Shown in pieces: positions 1-8,635 of a stretch of DNA of 45,933 nucleotides (the stretch's first letter is position 1; every line of letters starts with the position of its first letter). The DNA is from an uncultured cyanobacterium. Lineage in GTDB: Bacteria > Cyanobacteriota > Cyanobacteriia > Cyanobacteriales > Chroococcidiopsidaceae. Both the position numbers and the translations under genes were made by a program. The notes under the pieces are model-generated. The model did not search any database and was not told where the DNA came from. It saw only the letters and a program-made list of their open reading frames with translations. The stretch lies in NCBI GenBank assembly GCA_946221495.1, contig CAMIFA010000019.1:1-45933 (forward strand), written 5' to 3'.

Positions 1-4
1 CTAG

Positions 5-292
5 TGTTTAACTCTTAGTAATGTCACTATACTACATCTGAAAGCAAATTCGTATAATACAACTTATGTAGTTTCTGTCAACGCCAATAGCTTTTTCAGC
101 GATACCTATGATGCATTGGCAACCCCAATTGTTAATAATGACCTCAGCTCAATTGCTGATGGTAACAATGGAGTATATGGTAGTGCGGATTCTTTCCCGA
201 TAAATTCTTATCGAAATAGCAACTATTTCCGCGACATAGTATTTACTGCAACAGCTGATTCTGAAGCAATTAATCCTGTTTCTGGCGGCTAA
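5..292 (+). pseudogene. C-terminal fragment of a DUF4082-type protein
   Basis: The reading frame ending in TAA at 290-292 encodes about 95 residues, with motifs NTTYVVSV, NNGVYG, SADSFPINSY and SNYFRDIVFT. This is the usual end of DUF4082 modules (typically ANTTYVASY ... GVY ... FP...Y...NYWVDVVF), found in secreted cyanobacterial proteins often linked to sugar or Ig-like domains. An in-frame TAG lies at positions 2-4, so the visible part has no start codon and is cut off just inside the window edge. It is either the tail of a gene interrupted by a stop or frameshift, or a decayed remnant. The upstream half lies outside the window, so its state cannot be decided here. Family assignment is by pattern recognition. 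Confidence 0.45.
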
Positions 293-327
293 TTCAGTGT
301 TGCAAAGTTAGCGATAGTAGCACTTTG

Positions 328-1416
328 TTATAACCTTAAAATCTCGATCATCTTATCCTTACCACCACTAATTAGCGTCTGCCCATCGGGGCTAAAGGCA
401 ACAGTAAAAACCCAGTCTGAATGTTCAAAGAAAGTACCAAGTAATGACCCTGTATTTAGGTTCCAAATCTTAGTTGTTTTATCTCTACTACCACTAAAAA
501 GTGTTTGTCCATCAGGACTGATAGCAATAGCAAGGACTCGATTTGTGTGTCCCGATAAAGTACGTAATAGTTCGCCAGTAGGAAGGTTCCATAGCTTAAT
601 AGTTTTGTCCCAACTACCGCTAGCCAAAGTCTGCCCATCCGCACTGATCGCAATACTTCTAACAGCATTTGTATGACCAGAGAGGGTTTGCAGCAGTTCG
701 CCAGTACGCAGGTTCCACAGCTTAATCGTTCTGTCTCGACTGGCACTAGCAAGAATTTGTCCATCAGGGCTGAATGTGACGGCAAAAACCCAGTCTGAGT
801 GACCAGGAAAAGTTCTGATCAGTTTGCCAGTAGCCAAATTCCACAGCCTGATAGTCCGATCTGAACTGCTGCTGGCAAGCATCTGACCATCAGGGCTAAA
901 AGCAACAGACCAAACTGAGCCTGTATGACCAGAAAGGGTGTGGAGTGGTTCTTTAGTACGCAGGTTCCACAGTTTGATAGTATGATCTGAACTGCTGCTA
1001 GCAAGAATTTGTCCATCAGGGCTAAAAGCAACATCATAAATCCAACCTGAATGACCAGATAGGATATACAGTAACTTTCCGGTGCTTAGATCCCAGATAC
1101 TGTTGATCCCACCGCCGCCACTAGCAAGGGTTTGACCATCGGGGCTAAAGGCAATAGACCAAACTGGACCTAAGTGTTGGGAAAATTTTTTGAAGTTAAC
1201 GTTTTGCCAATCAACTTCAATATGACATTTCTCTAGAGTAGGGTGAGGGCGATCGCGCGAACTCTGCTGATGTAATTTGACGCATTCTTGATCAGTCTGC
1301 TCAATCTTTTTAGTAGTCTTCAGTTGTGCTTGCCAATAAGTAAAACCATACACTGCACCCAGAACTAGAACAGTGATAACGCCTGCCCTAATTAGTAGTT
1401 GATAATTCTTACGCAC
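328..1416 (-). CDS. Membrane-anchored WD40 repeat protein (one seven-bladed propeller)
   Basis: The 362-residue protein has a short positive N-terminus (MRKNYQ), a single membrane segment at about residues 9-28, a polar linker, then seven WD40 repeats from about residue 78 to the end. Each repeat carries the GH...VAFSPDGQ...LAS...D.TIKLWNL pattern. The last blade ends in IEILRL, a degenerate WD. Seven blades make one closed beta-propeller, presumably a periplasmic or cytoplasmic interaction platform depending on topology. No enzymatic domain is present. The blades closely resemble those fused to the Ser/Thr kinase at the other end of the window (43613-45646), which also follow a membrane segment, so this may be a kinase-less relative. 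No operon partner is evident: the next gene on the strand starts over 180 nt upstream. Partner and role are unknown. Confidence 0.85.
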   Translation of the reverse strand: MRKNYQLLIRAGVITVLVLGAVYGFTYWQAQLKTTKKIEQTDQECVKLHQQSSRDRPHPTLEKCHIEVDWQNVNFKKFSQHLGPVWSIAFSPDGQTLASGGGGINSIWDLSTGKLLYILSGHSGWIYDVAFSPDGQILASSSSDHTIKLWNLRTKEPLHTLSGHTGSVWSVAFSPDGQMLASSSSDRTIRLWNLATGKLIRTFPGHSDWVFAVTFSPDGQILASASRDRTIKLWNLRTGELLQTLSGHTNAVRSIAISADGQTLASGSWDKTIKLWNLPTGELLRTLSGHTNRVLAIAISPDGQTLFSGSRDKTTKIWNLNTGSLLGTFFEHSDWVFTVAFSPDGQTLISGGKDKMIEILRL

Positions 1417-1598
1417 GGTTGGATTACAAAAATATACTGAATAAAAGCTGCTGTTAATTGGTCAAGTCTATACAGATCCAGATCCACTAGCCATATTCAA
1501 TTGCAAACTAATATTCCTACCAAGCTCAACTTATCTAATTTTAATTATGGGCTGCGTTTTATAGGTCTTCAATATTATTTAGGTAGTCCAAGCTAAAT

Positions 1599-2327
1599 TT
1601 AGACATCATCTCCTTCATAATCCATCAAGACTTGCACCCAATTAGGCGGACGTGGAATTGGATTACCTAAGCGATCTAGGAGAAACCAAGCTGCTAGGTG
1701 GACGACAAACAAGTAAACGAGATTATTAATAAAAATCATCGCGATCGCGATCGCCTGAATGATCAATACACTAGGTTGACTAAGTAATCCCAATTTGATA
1801 TATCCCCACTCTACTAACCTTGTTACCTGCGTGATCGAATAAACCCAGAGGTCTTCCCCCGTTAAAATTGACACTAGCCAAAAGCGAAAAAAGAACCCGA
1901 AAGCCCCTAGCAGCGTACCCAAACCAATAGAAACAGCCCAGGGCGATCGCCGATGCCATACAGCCCCTAGCAGCACTCCCATTAACCCAAACGGAAAGAT
2001 AAACAGAATACTGCGAGTAGGTCCCATCAGCACAGAAAGCAGTAACCCAGAAACGCCTGCCGTCATCCAAGCGGCGCGATTGCCCCAACGCAAATAAACC
2101 AGGGCGATCGGGATCGGAAAAAATATCCGCCACACTGGTAGGGGAAAGTAGTAATTGATAAACCAAATCAAACTGGCGGTACTAGCTAGAAAAGCAGTTT
2201 CCACCATTTTTAAAGGAGCAGCAGCTGTTAATTGTGGTTCCGAGAAATTGGATTCTTGACTAATAGAGGCAGCGTCAGCTTCTTCAGGGGAGGAGGGAGC
2301 AAGTGGATCTGCGGGAAAATCGCTCAT
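1599..2327 (-). CDS. DUF2232 family polytopic membrane protein
   Basis: This is a 242-residue protein if started at the ATG at 2327. A GTG at 2342 would add five residues, and neither has a clear Shine-Dalgarno. An acidic, Pro/Ser-rich N-terminal 40 residues precede about six hydrophobic segments (for example IWFINYYFPLPVWRIFF, ILFIFPFGLMGVLLGAVW, IIQAIAIAMIFINNLVYLF). The pattern matches cyanobacterial DUF2232 (YybS-like) predicted membrane proteins of unknown function. It starts 36 nt after the stop of the universal stress protein gene, on the same strand, so it is probably the last gene of a Crp-Usp-DUF2232 operon. Function is not established. A transporter-like or energy-coupling role is only a guess from topology. 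Confidence 0.7.
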   Translation of the reverse strand: MSDFPADPLAPSSPEEADAASISQESNFSEPQLTAAAPLKMVETAFLASTASLIWFINYYFPLPVWRIFFPIPIALVYLRWGNRAAWMTAGVSGLLLSVLMGPTRSILFIFPFGLMGVLLGAVWHRRSPWAVSIGLGTLLGAFGFFFRFWLVSILTGEDLWVYSITQVTRLVEWGYIKLGLLSQPSVLIIQAIAIAMIFINNLVYLFVVHLAAWFLLDRLGNPIPRPPNWVQVLMDYEGDDV

Positions 2328-2363
2328 GCCAATTAATAACACTTTTTCCAGTCTACTCGGTAT

Positions 2364-2909
2364 CTAATTGCTGTGTCGTGCCTTCGCCGCAACAACTACT
2401 TTAGATAATTTCTGAAACGTTGAAGTACCTTCAGTTTGAACTACAAAAATCGAGCAAGGCGCATGGTGTAATACATGATTACTAACACTCCCTAATAAAG
2501 CTTCTGTTAAGCCTGTACGACCACGACGACCAAGTACAATTAAATCAGCTCCCCAGTTTTTGGCTACTTGACATAAACACAATCCAGGCTCACCAGTTGT
2601 TAACTGAAATTGAGTTGCTACTCCCTGATCCGTTGCTATTTCCCAATAGTGACGCAGGATTGTTTCTCCTTGAAATCGTTGCTTTTCATAATTAGAGTGC
2701 CAAGTTTCGTAGGAACTATTGATCATCTCTGGGTACAAACCCAGTTCTACAGGAATAGGAACCATCGGTTCACCGATTGAATCACTAGAGAGGCAATGCA
2801 ACAACAGCAAATTACCTCTGGAGAATAGTGCTAACTCTAGACCTTTTTCAAATACAGCCGGCGTTAATTGAGAGTCATCGATTGCTACCAGAATTTTCTG
2901 AGAACTCAT
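2364..2909 (-). CDS. Universal stress protein, UspA family
   Basis: A single 181-residue Usp domain. It begins KILVAIDDSQ, the usual beta1 strand with the nucleotide-contacting Asp, and has the ATP-binding signature G-x2-G-x9-G-S near the end (LGRRGRTGLTEALLGSVSNHV), followed by APCSIFVV. This places it in the ATP-binding branch of the family, cytosolic and typically dimeric. The C-terminal 20 residues (FQKLSKVVVAAKARHSN) extend past the domain. The gene starts 29 nt downstream of the Crp/Fnr regulator stop, with a good ribosome site (TAGGAGGTGC just before the ATG). It precedes the DUF2232 gene, suggesting a regulator-stress-protein operon. Ligand and trigger are unknown. Confidence 0.9.
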   Translation of the reverse strand: MSSQKILVAIDDSQLTPAVFEKGLELALFSRGNLLLLHCLSSDSIGEPMVPIPVELGLYPEMINSSYETWHSNYEKQRFQGETILRHYWEIATDQGVATQFQLTTGEPGLCLCQVAKNWGADLIVLGRRGRTGLTEALLGSVSNHVLHHAPCSIFVVQTEGTSTFQKLSKVVVAAKARHSN

Positions 2910-2938
2910 CTAGCACCTCCTAATAGGAGTAATTTGAT

Positions 2939-3637
2939 TTAAACTATCAGGCGCTCAAGACCTTGCAGATCGAGAATATAAAGTGTATGTTGATTGCGCT
3001 CAATTAAACCTTTTTTCTCCAACTTTGTCAGCACCCGTGTAACTGTTTCCCGTGCTAACCCACTGAAACTACTCAATTCCCGATGGGGTAAATTGGGAAT
3101 TTGTGTGCCTGTTTGACCTTTTATTCCCTGTCCTTCTGCCAAAAACACTAATGTATCTGCTACTCGCGACACACTATCAGATTCCCGTAGTCGCAGCCGT
3201 CGGTTCACTTGTCGCAAGCGGCGCGCCATTAGCTGAGACAACCGGATTCCCGCCAAGGGTTCGGTCTGAATTAATTGTACAAAATCTTGAGCTGGCATAT
3301 TACCAGTTATTGTCGGAGTAAGAGCGATGACATCTGTAGAGCGCGGTGCTTCGTCCAAAGCTGCCATTTCTCCGAATATTTCTCCCTTTCCCAAAATGTT
3401 TAGCGTTACTTCTTTGCCATCTAAATTATAGGTGCGGATTTTCACCCAACCTTCTAACAAAAAGTAAACAGAAGTACCCCAGTCATTTTCTAACAAAATC
3501 AGCTGATTGGCTGAGTGATTCCGAGTGACAAGATGGTTTAAGGCGTTTTTCACCACATTTTCTGGCAAGCCTTCAAAAAAGCGAACCGAGTAAATCAGGG
3601 AATTGATTCGGGCGTCAAATTGGTATCTGTCATCCAT
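2939..3637 (-). CDS. Crp/Fnr family transcription regulator
   Basis: The 232-residue protein has an N-terminal cyclic-nucleotide-binding beta-barrel (about residues 18-130) and a C-terminal winged helix-turn-helix (about 150-225). The phosphate-binding-cassette region reads GEMAALDEAPRSTDV. It keeps the conserved Gly-Glu and Arg-Ser of cNMP-binding members, so a cyclic-nucleotide ligand is plausible but not proven. The recognition region is LSSFSGLARETVTRVLTKLEKKGLI, the Crp-type HTH. No cysteine cluster for an Fe-S centre is present. It differs from NtcA in the effector region. It is the first gene of the minus-strand Crp-Usp-DUF2232 operon and is divergent from the VIT/vWA gene at 3864, with 226 nt between starts, so it may control either side. 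Confidence 0.88.
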   Translation of the reverse strand: MDDRYQFDARINSLIYSVRFFEGLPENVVKNALNHLVTRNHSANQLILLENDWGTSVYFLLEGWVKIRTYNLDGKEVTLNILGKGEIFGEMAALDEAPRSTDVIALTPTITGNMPAQDFVQLIQTEPLAGIRLSQLMARRLRQVNRRLRLRESDSVSRVADTLVFLAEGQGIKGQTGTQIPNLPHRELSSFSGLARETVTRVLTKLEKKGLIERNQHTLYILDLQGLERLIV

Positions 3638-3863
3638 CAGTACATCTTGTCATTATCGCTGTGAATGCGTCATATATTTTTCGACTGAAAAATTGAGAAG
3701 TAAGGAAATATTTTTTCTACATTGTGCTAATCGCTGCTTTACTAAATTCGGACAGGTAGAAGCATTAGCGAGCAGTTTTGTTACTGAAAATGCAACGATC
3801 GCCAGTTTGTGTCTTGATGATGCGATGGTAAAGACCAATGGTTGTATTTGCGTAATCCAACAT

Positions 3864-6284
3864 ATGAAATTTGTGTATTTTTTACCAACAACTTTGCTTT
3901 TGGTTAGTACGGTAGGAATTACTTTTTCCCTTGCCCAATCTTCTCGTCAGCTACCTATGAATAGTACCTCAACCGCAGAAACTAAACAAAATTCAGGTTC
4001 ACCTAAATTAGGTGGTTTATATATCCAGTCTGGAAGTCAGGAGCAGTTTCCCCTCAAGCATACTGATGTGAAAGCAAAAATTGCTGGAAATGTATCACGG
4101 GTAGAAGTGACACAGACGTTTGAGAATTCGTTTAAGGAAGCTTTAGAAGCTGTTTATGTATTTCCGTTGCCGGATCAAGCAGCAGTGGATGATATGGAAA
4201 TAAAAATTGGCGATCGCACGCTCAAAGGCGATATTAAAAAACGCTCAGAAGCACAAGAGATTTACGAACGTGCCAGGAAAGAAGGTAGAACAGCAGGACT
4301 ATTAGAACAAGAGCGAGACAATATCTTTACTCAGTCTTTGGCAAATATTAAACCAGGTGAACAAATTAATGTCACTATTCGTTACACCGAGAGTTTGAAG
4401 TTTACAGGCGGTGATTACGAATTTGTTTTTCCCATGGTAGTAGGACCGCGATATATTCCAGGTACACCGATAGATGGCAGTGGAGATAGCGATCGCGTAC
4501 CTGATGCCTCCCGGATTAACCCGCAAGTATTAAAGCCAGGGACGCGCTCAGGACATGATATTGGTGTAACAGTAGAAATTGATGCTGGTGTTCCAGTACA
4601 AGATGTGCGATCGCCTTCGCACCAAATCCGTACTCAATCCGATGGACAACTAATAAAAGTCCAGCTAGGTGGTGAAGACACAATCCCCAACAAAGATTTA
4701 ATTCTCCGTTATCGTGTCTCCTCTGACCAAACCCAGGCAACGGTATTAACTCAAGCCGATCAAAAAGGCGGTCATTTTGCTGTTTATCTAATCCCAGCCG
4801 TTGAGTATCGCACCAGTGAAATTGTGCCTAAAGATGTCGTATTCCTGATGGATACTTCTGGTTCTCAAGCAGGCGATCCGTTACTCAAGTCCCAGGAATT
4901 AATGCGCCGCTTTATTAATAATTTAAATCCCAACGACACATTCACAATTATTGACTTTGCGAATACCGCAACTGAGTTATCTTCAGCACCATTACCCAAT
5001 ACACCTCAAAACCGTGCTAAAGCAATTGACTACATCAATAACTTAGATGCCAATGGTGGCACAGAATTACTCAACGGCATTCAAGCAGTATTGAATTTTC
5101 CAGCAGCTCAATCAGGACGCTTGCGGAGTATTGTTTTACTAACAGATGGCTATATTGGCAATGAAAATGAAGTTATTGCCCAAGTGCAGAAACAACTAAA
5201 ACCAGGAAATCGTCTTTATAGTTTTGGTGTCGGTAGTTCTGTTAATCGCTTCTTACTTGATCGTCTAGCAGAAGTTGGACGCGGTACTTCTCAGGTTATT
5301 CGCCAAGATGAACCTACTGAAGAAGTTGCTGAAAAGTTCTACCGCCAAATTAATAACCCTGTACTTACTAATATTAAGGTGGATTGGATCGGTCGTCTTG
5401 GGGATGTTGGTAATACACAACCGCAAATCTATCCTGCTTCTCCTCCTGATTTATTTGCCAATCAGCCTTTAGTATTATTTGGACGGCAAGAATATCGTCA
5501 TCCTGGTACTCTGCGAATTACTGGTACTGCTGCTGGTGGGAAGCGCTACGAGAAGACGCTGAATTTAAATTTTGATAGTAATGGCAATTCTGCTGTTGCT
5601 CAACTTTGGGGACGTGCCAGAATTAAAGACTTAATGAATCAAATGTTTGGCGGTGAAACTAAATCAGGCGTAGAGGCAGTTACTGATACAGCTTTGGCTT
5701 ATCGATTGTTGTCTCAATATACGGCTTTTATTGCCGTTAGTGATCAAGTGCGGGTTAATCCAGATGGTACACGACAAAGAGTGCAAGTTCCAGTTGAATT
5801 GCCTCAAGGTGTCAGCTATGAAGGGATTTTTGGTGATCCAAGTTATGAGTCTGCCGCGCCTGCTAGTGGAGTGATGTTTAATAGTGCTGCACCACGTCAG
5901 CAAAGATTACGTTCCACAGCCACGAGAGAAGTTGCGCCGTCTACCCCACCCGCGCCAGTTGCAGTTCCAGAAACAGAGACAGCTGATACTTTTAATCAAA
6001 GCAACTCACGCATTGAGGTAATTGATGCTGATGGCTTGGACAAAGTAGCAATCGCATCTCTCACCCAACAACTCCAAAGTGTCAATCTTCCCCAGAGTGT
6101 TAGTGGTGAAATTGTTTTAGAATTTGCGCTCCGCAATCGCAGAGTGGGACGCATTATCTTAGACGATAAAGCTTCAACGCTACAAGATGCAACTGTAATT
6201 AATGCAATTAAGCGATCGCTTGTTACCTGGCAACCTACCAATGTTAGTGGTAATATTCGCTTGAAGTTGCGGATTCTGCCGTAA
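3864..6284 (+). CDS. Exported VIT and von Willebrand factor A domain protein
   Basis: The 806-residue start at ATG 3864 (MKFVYFLP) is chosen because it begins a clear signal peptide ending near SLAQS. The open frame extends upstream to 3603 but would overlap the divergent Crp gene. Order: signal peptide 1-24; VIT domain about 45-175 (VSRVEVTQTFENSFKEALEA, YVFPLP); vWA domain about 322-500 with the MIDAS motif DTSGS and the later TDGYIGNE; a Pro/Ala/Thr-rich linker; and a C-terminal TonB-like domain (EIVLEFALRNRRVGRI ... LRILP). The layout resembles inter-alpha-trypsin-inhibitor heavy-chain-like bacterial proteins, acting in the periplasm or at the surface as metal-dependent adhesion or scaffold modules. 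Its end lies 8 nt from the convergent surE stop. Confidence 0.88.
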   Translation: MKFVYFLPTTLLLVSTVGITFSLAQSSRQLPMNSTSTAETKQNSGSPKLGGLYIQSGSQEQFPLKHTDVKAKIAGNVSRVEVTQTFENSFKEALEAVYVFPLPDQAAVDDMEIKIGDRTLKGDIKKRSEAQEIYERARKEGRTAGLLEQERDNIFTQSLANIKPGEQINVTIRYTESLKFTGGDYEFVFPMVVGPRYIPGTPIDGSGDSDRVPDASRINPQVLKPGTRSGHDIGVTVEIDAGVPVQDVRSPSHQIRTQSDGQLIKVQLGGEDTIPNKDLILRYRVSSDQTQATVLTQADQKGGHFAVYLIPAVEYRTSEIVPKDVVFLMDTSGSQAGDPLLKSQELMRRFINNLNPNDTFTIIDFANTATELSSAPLPNTPQNRAKAIDYINNLDANGGTELLNGIQAVLNFPAAQSGRLRSIVLLTDGYIGNENEVIAQVQKQLKPGNRLYSFGVGSSVNRFLLDRLAEVGRGTSQVIRQDEPTEEVAEKFYRQINNPVLTNIKVDWIGRLGDVGNTQPQIYPASPPDLFANQPLVLFGRQEYRHPGTLRITGTAAGGKRYEKTLNLNFDSNGNSAVAQLWGRARIKDLMNQMFGGETKSGVEAVTDTALAYRLLSQYTAFIAVSDQVRVNPDGTRQRVQVPVELPQGVSYEGIFGDPSYESAAPASGVMFNSAAPRQQRLRSTATREVAPSTPPAPVAVPETETADTFNQSNSRIEVIDADGLDKVAIASLTQQLQSVNLPQSVSGEIVLEFALRNRRVGRIILDDKASTLQDATVINAIKRSLVTWQPTNVSGNIRLKLRILP

Positions 6285-6292
6285 TCATAGCT

Positions 6293-6973
6293 CTACAGTC
6301 TTAGCTGAGTTACAGCAATTTTACCGGAGAAGCAGACATCAACATCACTTCCAGGAGTGCGATCACGTTTGGCATACTCTCCCACATAGTAGAAATTATC
6401 GCCTTCAACGCGGTAATTAACTGGTAATGGTTGAGTACAAGGTTCACAAAACACTACTTCAGGATCTGCATCTCCTGGTTCTAGATGTGGTAAATTCACA
6501 TTCCAGTAAGTTCCTCTTAAGGTTGGACGAGCGAGTAAATCAGCCAAAACTGAGGCTGTCCAGCGTGCGGCAACATCCCAATCAACCTGACGCTTGCCTC
6601 GGCGATAGTGAGAAACTGCAACTCCTGGTACGCCATGAAACGCTGCTTCTCTAACAGCAGCAACGGTTCCTGAAATGTAAGCATCAGCACCCATATTCCC
6701 GCCAGCGTTGATTCCAGAAAGCACATACTTGACATCTGGACAAATATGTGACATGGCAATGCGAACACAATCAGCAGGAGTGCCAGCGATCGCATACTCA
6801 CGCTCAGAGCGACGGTGGACGTGAATCGGTTTAGTTGTTGTTACTTGATGTCCACAGCCAGATAAATGATCTTTGGGAGCAGCGACAATTACTTTTTTGC
6901 CGTTTACAGCTTTCAGGAGCGCTCGTATACCTGGAGCATCTATGCCGTCGTCGTTGGTTAAAATTATCGTCAT
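6293..6973 (-). CDS. surE: 5'/3'-nucleotidase SurE
   Basis: The 226-residue length is slightly short for SurE (about 250). The N-terminus MTIILTNDDGIDAPGI holds the metal-binding Asp-Asp of the NDDG motif. LSGCGHQVT supplies the conserved Ser, and YVLSGINAGGNMGAD holds the metal-coordinating Asn. The family hydrolyses phosphate from nucleoside 5'- and 3'-monophosphates using a divalent metal, in the cytoplasm, and is linked to stationary-phase survival. It stands alone: its stop faces the VIT/vWA gene 8 nt away, so the two transcripts probably overlap at their 3' ends. No terminator hairpin is obvious between them. Confidence 0.95.
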   Translation of the reverse strand: MTIILTNDDGIDAPGIRALLKAVNGKKVIVAAPKDHLSGCGHQVTTTKPIHVHRRSEREYAIAGTPADCVRIAMSHICPDVKYVLSGINAGGNMGADAYISGTVAAVREAAFHGVPGVAVSHYRRGKRQVDWDVAARWTASVLADLLARPTLRGTYWNVNLPHLEPGDADPEVVFCEPCTQPLPVNYRVEGDNFYYVGEYAKRDRTPGSDVDVCFSGKIAVTQLRL

Positions 6974-7332
6974 TTGTTGATCTGATTGAGCTGGCGCATA
7001 GTTTTAATTTACAGTGCCGCCCCAGCATTTAGTTCTCTTTTGTTAAATACTGAGTTATGCGATCGCTAAACAAAATTCTTTTGATGTATTGCAAGTATAT
7101 TTTATAGCTAACAATTAAAGTTAAATAAGTTTTAGATTAATAGTCAAACAATTTACTATAGATAATTAAGTTCTGTCGTCCGAGAACTTATTTTAGGAAT
7201 TTTCTGATTAATTAATCCTAAATAGAAGTAGTTTAATAGCTAACAATTACGCTGGATATTAATTACTAAAATTAGCAGCAAATACTATAGTAACTACATT
7301 ACGGCACAACAGATGCTGACACCAGAAACACA

Positions 7333-7438
7333 ACTGGAGGAAATGACACGATATTTGGCTGGGCGAGGAGTGGCAATGCTAGTATCTAGTAGTGATATCC
7401 TTCGAGGTGGCGCTGATAACGACAGTATGATTGGATAA
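7333..7438 (+). pseudogene. Decayed RTX (hemolysin-type calcium-binding) repeat remnant
   Basis: Inside a 519-nt stretch without an intact gene (6974-7492), two short segments match the RTX nonapeptide pattern but in different frames. TGGNDTIFG is at 7333-7359 (frame starting 7333). DILRGGADNDSMIG followed by TAA is at 7394-7438 (frame starting 7391). RTX repeats (GGxGxDxLx) bind calcium in secreted proteins. The switch of frame within about 40 nt and the absence of a start indicate a degraded gene end. The rest of this gap is AT-rich, with a HIP1 site near 7059, and shows nothing else I can support apart from the ribosome site of the next gene. Confidence 0.5.
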
Positions 7439-7492
7439 CATGGGTAGAAAGTAACTTGTATGGGGGACTTAAGCTGAACAAGGTGAAAAACT

Positions 7493-8635
7493 ATGAGTAG
7501 ATCCGCCGTAGTTATCTATCGACAGCACCTACTTAACTCGTCTGAAACTTTCATTCAAGCACAGGCGGAAGCCTTGCAGGACTTCACTCCATACTATATA
7601 GGTTCACGCCTTGTGCAAGGCTTGCCTCTTCCTCAGGAGCGCAGCCTAGTAGTGAGCCAGGGCGGATTAGTGGGCATGAGCAGAGAAGTCTCCTCCAAGT
7701 TACGCGGATTTGACCCCACTTTTGTCCAGCAGGTACAGAATTTCAATCCTGTGCTGATTCATGCTCATTTTGGTCCAGATGGTGCTATGGCTTTGCCTCT
7801 AGCACGAGATTTGCAGATCCCACTTTTAGTGACATTTCATGGCTATGACATCACAGTGAAGGATGAGCGTTTTAAGCCTTCTTTTAGTAATTGGATCTAC
7901 CTCTCTCGGAGAGAGGCACTTAAATCTGAGGCGCGGCTATTTATTGCCGTATCAGAATTTATTAAGGAAAAGTTACTGGAGCAGGGTTTCCCACAAGATA
8001 AAGTTGTCCTGCATTACATTGGTGTAGACACTGAGCTATTCCAGCCTGTAGAAGAGGTGCAACGTCAGCCAGTAGTATTGTTTGTTGGGCGGTTGGTAGA
8101 AAAAAAAGGTTGCGAGTACCTGATCCGGGCTATGAGCAAGGTACAGGCAGTAATGCCAGAGGTGGAGCTAGTAGTAATTGGGGATGGTCCACTTCGTCCT
8201 TCCCTAGAGCGGCTAGCATCGGAAACACTCCAGCGTTACCAATTTCTGGGAGTTCAACCTCCAGCAAGTGTGAGGTCTTGGATGAACCGGGTCAAGATAT
8301 TTTGTGTTCCGAGTATCATTGCTAAATCAGGTGACGCTGAGGCGTTTGGGATGGTGTTTGCCGAAGCACAGGCAATGGGGCTACCAGTAGTCAGCTTTGC
8401 TAGCGGTGGAATTCCGGAAGCAGTAGCTCATGGGGAGACGGGTTTTCTAGTAGCAGAACACGATTGGGAAGGGCTTGCTAAAAATATCATGCATTTGCTA
8501 AAAGATCAAATCCTTTGGCAGCAATTTAGCCAAAAAGGTCAAGAGCGAGTGCAGCGCTTGTTTACCTTACAAAAGCAGACTGGCTTACTAGAAGATATCT
8601 ACAAACAGGTTCTTGACAAGAAATGGAGCAGCTAA
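7493..8635 (+). CDS. Family 4 glycosyltransferase (GT-B fold)
   Basis: The 380-residue protein has an N-terminal acceptor domain with IHAHFGPDGAMALPLARDL and TFHGYDI, and a GT4 donor-binding domain beginning VVLFVGRLVEKKGCEYLIRA. The retaining EX7E motif EAFGMVFAE lies around residues 281-289, followed by GLPVVSFASGGIPEAV. It transfers a sugar from a nucleotide sugar; acceptor and sugar cannot be read from sequence. The overall look is that of exopolysaccharide or colanic-acid-type WcaL-like transferases. AAGGTG lies 7 nt before the ATG. The TAA is immediately followed by the ATG of the second transferase, so the two are surely co-transcribed and probably translationally coupled. There is no signal or membrane segment, so it likely works at the inner face of the plasma membrane. 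Confidence 0.9.
   Translation: MSRSAVVIYRQHLLNSSETFIQAQAEALQDFTPYYIGSRLVQGLPLPQERSLVVSQGGLVGMSREVSSKLRGFDPTFVQQVQNFNPVLIHAHFGPDGAMALPLARDLQIPLLVTFHGYDITVKDERFKPSFSNWIYLSRREALKSEARLFIAVSEFIKEKLLEQGFPQDKVVLHYIGVDTELFQPVEEVQRQPVVLFVGRLVEKKGCEYLIRAMSKVQAVMPEVELVVIGDGPLRPSLERLASETLQRYQFLGVQPPASVRSWMNRVKIFCVPSIIAKSGDAEAFGMVFAEAQAMGLPVVSFASGGIPEAVAHGETGFLVAEHDWEGLAKNIMHLLKDQILWQQFSQKGQERVQRLFTLQKQTGLLEDIYKQVLDKKWSS

Noticed and set aside
456..1037. Antisense-frame reading of the WD40 gene with repeated motifs
   Set aside because: A shadow of the WD40 repeat periodicity in another frame.
3603..3863. N-terminal extension of the VIT/vWA protein to 3603
   Set aside because: It would overlap the divergent Crp start and place about 87 Cys-rich, unstructured residues before a perfectly good signal peptide.
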